DNA of 64,000 nucleotides, from assembly GCF_014270105.1 (NCBI RefSeq), contig NZ_JACNMF010000001.1:1109560-1173559 (forward strand), read 5' to 3'. Positions within the stretch are counted from its first letter, which is position 1, and each line of letters starts with the position of its first letter. The notes beneath the pieces were generated by a model that did no database searches, had not been told where the DNA came from, and saw only the letters and a program-made list of their open reading frames with translations. The DNA comes from Hyunsoonleella aquatilis (lineage in GTDB: Bacteria > Bacteroidota > Bacteroidia > Flavobacteriales > Flavobacteriaceae). Shown here piece by piece: positions 61,414 through 64,000 of the stretch. Made by a program: the position numbers and the translations under genes.

Positions 61414-63618
61414 ATGTCAATTGCGAAAGCTGACCTGCAAGGTGCCCTAAAAACCTATTTTGGGTTTAACACGTTCAAAGGACTGCAAGAAAGTGTTATT
61501 AAAAGTATCTTAGATGGTAACCATACGTTTGTGATTATGCCCACCGGGGGTGGTAAATCTCTTTGTTATCAACTGCCGGCGTTAATGCAGGAAGGAACTG
61601 CCATCGTGGTTTCACCATTAATTGCCCTTATGAAAAATCAAGTGGATGCCATTCGAGGCGTTTCCAATGAAGAAGGCATTGCCCATGTATTAAATTCCTC
61701 ACTTAATAAAACAGAGGTAAAACGGGTAAAAGAAGATATAGTAAGTAAAAAAACCAAATTGTTATACGTAGCTCCAGAATCCCTCACCAAAGAGGAAAAT
61801 GTAGAGTTCCTGCGCTCTGTGAAAATATCGTTTATGGCGATAGATGAAGCGCATTGTATTAGCGAATGGGGACACGATTTTAGACCAGAATACCGAAACT
61901 TACGTCATATTATCGGCCGTATTGGGGATAATATTCCAATTATTGGATTGACTGCAACAGCCACTCCAAAGGTTCAAGAGGATATCATTAAGAATTTGGG
62001 TATTTCTGGAGCAAAGACGTTTAAGGCATCTTTTAACCGACCGAACTTATATTACGAAGTGCGTCCAAAAACGAAGAATGTAGATGTAGATATCATTCGT
62101 TTTGTGAAGCAGAATGAAGGCAAGTCGGGTATTGTGTATTGTTTAAGCCGAAAACGTGTAGAGGAATTGGCTCAGGTACTGCAAGTAAACGGTGTTAAGG
62201 CTGTGCCTTACCACGCTGGTTTGGACGCCAAATCGAGGTCTAGCCATCAGGATATGTTTTTGATGGAGGATATAGATGTTGTAGTGGCCACAATTGCCTT
62301 TGGAATGGGTATCGATAAACCCGATGTGCGGTTTGTGATACACCATGACATTCCTAAAAGTATTGAAAGTTATTATCAGGAAACCGGGCGTGCCGGTCGT
62401 GATGGTGGTGAAGGGCATTGTTTGGCGTTTTACTCCTATAAGGATATTGAAAAGCTTGAGAAGTTTATGTCGGGAAAGCCCGTGGCCGAACAGGAAATTG
62501 GGCATGCATTGCTACAGGAAATGGTGGCTTTTGCTGAAACTTCTATTTCAAGGCGAAAGTTTATTTTGCACTATTTCGGCGAAGAATTCGATAATGCAAC
62601 AGGTGAGGGCGGCGATATGGATGATAATGTCCGCCACCCCAAAAAGAAAACCGAGGCCAAGGATAACGCAAAATTCCTTTTGGAAACCGTTGACAATACC
62701 AATGAAAAATACAAATCGAAGGATTTGGTAAATGTGATTATCGGAAAAGAAAATGCATTAATCAACTCGCATAAAACCAACGAACAGCCATTTTTTGGAA
62801 AAGGAAAACAGGAAGAAGACAAATATTGGATGGCACTATTGCGCCAGCTATTGGTAGCCGGTTATCTCCGAAAAGATATCGAAACTTATGGTGTCATTAA
62901 ATTGACGGCTGAAGGCAAAGATTTTATTAAAAGGCCAACATCCTTTATGATGACAGAAGACCATGTGTTTGATGACAATCAAGATGATAGCGGGATTATT
63001 ACGGCTTCAAAAGTTGGAGGTGGCGTTGCCGATGAAAAGTTGATGAATATGCTCAAGGATTTGCGCAAAAAGAATGCGAAAAAATTGGGCGTACCGCCGT
63101 TTGTGATTTTTCAAGACCCTTCTCTGGAGGATATGGCTTTAAAGTACCCAGTATCGCTTTCTGAATTGAGCAACGTTCATGGGGTAGGTGATGGTAAAGC
63201 GAAAAAGTACGGAAAAGATTTTGTTGCCCTTATTGCCAATTATGTTGAGGAAAATGATATTGTTCGCCCTGACGATTTGGTGGTAAAATCTACAGGCAGT
63301 AATTCTGCCAATAAATTGTACATCATTCAAAATGTAGACCGAAAATTACCGCTTGATGATATTGCTTCCTCCAAAGGCATGAGTATGGAAGAGTTTATCA
63401 AGGAAATGGAGGTGATTGTGTTTTCAGGAACCAAGCTCAACATCAATTATTGGATTGATGAAATTTTGGACGAGGACCAACAGGAAGAAATCCACGACTA
63501 TTTTATGGAATCCGAAACCGACAGCATAGACGATGCCATTGATGAGTTTGATGGCGATTATGATGATGAGGAACTGCGCTTGTACCGCATTAAGTTTATT
63601 AGCGAGGTGGCTAATTAG
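61414..63618 (+). CDS. recQ: ATP-dependent DNA helicase RecQ
   Basis: A 3'-5' DNA helicase of recombination and fork repair. In 734 residues the motifs are FKGLQESVIKSIL (motif 0), MPTGGGKSLCYQLPALMQEG (motif I), IDEAHCISEWGHDFRPEY (motif II with DEAH and aromatic-rich loop), GLTATATPKVQEDI (motif III), VDVVVATIAFGMGIDKPDVR (motif V) and YYQETGRAGRDGGEGHCLAF (motif VI). A zinc/winged-helix (RQC) region follows. The usual zinc cysteine cluster looks absent after residue 400, as far as I can see. An HRDC domain (about 540-615, from KKLGVPPFVIFQDPSLEDMA) and an acidic tail complete it. Confidence 0.95.
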   Translation: MSIAKADLQGALKTYFGFNTFKGLQESVIKSILDGNHTFVIMPTGGGKSLCYQLPALMQEGTAIVVSPLIALMKNQVDAIRGVSNEEGIAHVLNSSLNKTEVKRVKEDIVSKKTKLLYVAPESLTKEENVEFLRSVKISFMAIDEAHCISEWGHDFRPEYRNLRHIIGRIGDNIPIIGLTATATPKVQEDIIKNLGISGAKTFKASFNRPNLYYEVRPKTKNVDVDIIRFVKQNEGKSGIVYCLSRKRVEELAQVLQVNGVKAVPYHAGLDAKSRSSHQDMFLMEDIDVVVATIAFGMGIDKPDVRFVIHHDIPKSIESYYQETGRAGRDGGEGHCLAFYSYKDIEKLEKFMSGKPVAEQEIGHALLQEMVAFAETSISRRKFILHYFGEEFDNATGEGGDMDDNVRHPKKKTEAKDNAKFLLETVDNTNEKYKSKDLVNVIIGKENALINSHKTNEQPFFGKGKQEEDKYWMALLRQLLVAGYLRKDIETYGVIKLTAEGKDFIKRPTSFMMTEDHVFDDNQDDSGIITASKVGGGVADEKLMNMLKDLRKKNAKKLGVPPFVIFQDPSLEDMALKYPVSLSELSNVHGVGDGKAKKYGKDFVALIANYVEENDIVRPDDLVVKSTGSNSANKLYIIQNVDRKLPLDDIASSKGMSMEEFIKEMEVIVFSGTKLNINYWIDEILDEDQQEEIHDYFMESETDSIDDAIDEFDGDYDDEELRLYRIKFISEVAN

Positions 63619-63637
63619 TTCTGAGTCGCAGGCGCGG

Positions 63638-63679
63638 TTTTTCAGTTTCAAGTTTCAGGTTTATGGTTTCAATTTCTCG
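63638..63679. repeat. gtttcag-type degenerate repeat tract
   Basis: The gap between recQ and the cyclophilin gene (63619-63855) starts with ttcagtttcaagtttcaggtttatggtttcaa, the same units as 6947-7003, and then carries a ctctgcgg-type tract near 63700 and agcttcaaacttcaaac near 63800. No gene is seen in this 237-base gap. Confidence 0.45.
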
Positions 63680-63825
63680 GCGAAACTCTATTAAATCTCC
63701 GTGTGACTCTGCGGAATAGCTAGTTTGTGATAATCTATAATATCCGTGTCCTTCAAACTTTCAAATGTTCGAACAATATCCATTTTTCTTCCTACTTCCA
63801 GCTTCAAACTTCAAACTTAGTTTCC

Positions 63826-63833
63826 TATATTTG
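63826..63833 (+). promoter_or_regulatory. -7 promoter element of the cyclophilin gene
   Basis: TATATTTG is a perfect TAnnTTTG match 23 bases before the ATG at 63856, giving a leader of about 15 to 20 bases. A clear -33 TTG is not visible. Confidence 0.5.
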
Positions 63834-63855
63834 CACCTCATTAAAAATCAGAAAC

Positions 63856-64000
63856 ATGCAAGACGGATTATACGCGAAATTCAATACATCAAAGGGCGAA
63901 ATATTGGTCGCTTTAGAATATAAAAAAACACCAGGAACGGTGGGCAACTTTGTGGCTTTGGCCGAGGGTAATTTAGAGAATTCGGTTAAGCCTCAGGGAC
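63856..64000 (+). CDS. Cyclophilin-type peptidyl-prolyl isomerase, 5' end (runs off window)
   Basis: Only 48 codons are in the window. The protein begins MQDGLYAKFNTSKGEILVAL and continues with EYKKTPGTVGNFVALAEGNL, the N-terminal strands and the T-V-x-N-F-x-x-L-x-x-G motif of cyclophilins (compare TVANFVALAEG). No signal peptide is seen in this portion, so a cytoplasmic form is likely, although catalytic residues lie outside the window. Confidence 0.85.
   Translation, partial: MQDGLYAKFNTSKGEILVALEYKKTPGTVGNFVALAEGNLENSVKPQG

Noticed and set aside
1-64000. CRISPR arrays, tRNA or rRNA genes
   Set aside because: No regularly spaced direct repeats, cloverleaf-like segments or rRNA-like stretches were seen in the intergenic gaps, all of which are shorter than about 350 bases.

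Overview
The window looks like a chromosomal segment of a marine-type Flavobacteriaceae bacterium (phylum Bacteroidota). I infer this from the AT-rich composition, TAnnTTTG-type -7 promoter elements, an OmpA-like DUF5723 family, a PorV/PorQ-type protein linked to type IX secretion, DUF4105 and DUF2795 proteins, a RecQ of the flavobacterial length, and short dispersed repeats of a kind common in this family. No rRNA, tRNA, CRISPR array, transposase or phage gene was found.

Layout. Positions 1-8941 hold housekeeping genes: the 5' part of secA, a small DUF2795 protein, a PduO-type cobalamin adenosyltransferase, two tandem DUF5723 outer-membrane proteins (the second has lost its OmpA domain), a methyltransferase and an ABC-F ATPase. 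Positions 9044-52582 are one very large, strictly co-directional surface-polysaccharide locus of 42 genes, many joined by ATGA or TAATG overlaps. Positions 52588-54851 are a two-gene minus-strand pair (DUF4105 and PorV2-like). Positions 55018-56641 hold pssA and a DUF808 gene. Positions 56658-58194 are a minus-strand trio: a ribbon-helix-helix regulator, a membrane protein and an SPFH protein. Positions 58450-61223 hold lptB, tatC and kdsD-like genes. Positions 61414-64000 hold recQ and the start of a cyclophilin gene.

How the central locus probably works. Export genes come first (Wza-like OPX lipoprotein, Wzc-like tyrosine autokinase), followed by cysQ and cysC (PAP removal and PAPS synthesis) and a Wzm/Wzt ABC exporter. 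Then come decoration genes (two pyruvyltransferase-family proteins, an FkbM methyltransferase, a DegT aminotransferase, a WbqC-like protein, two divergent PLP-enzyme-like proteins, a sulfotransferase, an acyltransferase and a hexapeptide acetyltransferase). There are about 20 glycosyltransferases and a compact nonulosonic (sialic-type) acid module: CMP-sugar synthetase fused to a phosphatase, followed by NeuB. An O-antigen ligase/polymerase-like protein and a polyprenyl-phosphate sugar transferase close the locus; the latter has its own promoter-like sequence. The most economical reading is a sulfated, sialylated and possibly pyruvylated surface glycan built on undecaprenyl phosphate and exported by an ABC transporter. 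The product and whether it is O-antigen, capsule or a type IX secretion anchor glycan cannot be settled from sequence alone.

The points most worth a second look are the combination of CysC/CysQ with a sulfotransferase, the intact phosphatase fused to the CMP-sugar synthetase next to a SAF-less NeuB, the four-gene DegT-WbqC-PLP-PLP block without a dehydratase, and a Wza/Wzc pair placed beside a Wzm/Wzt exporter.
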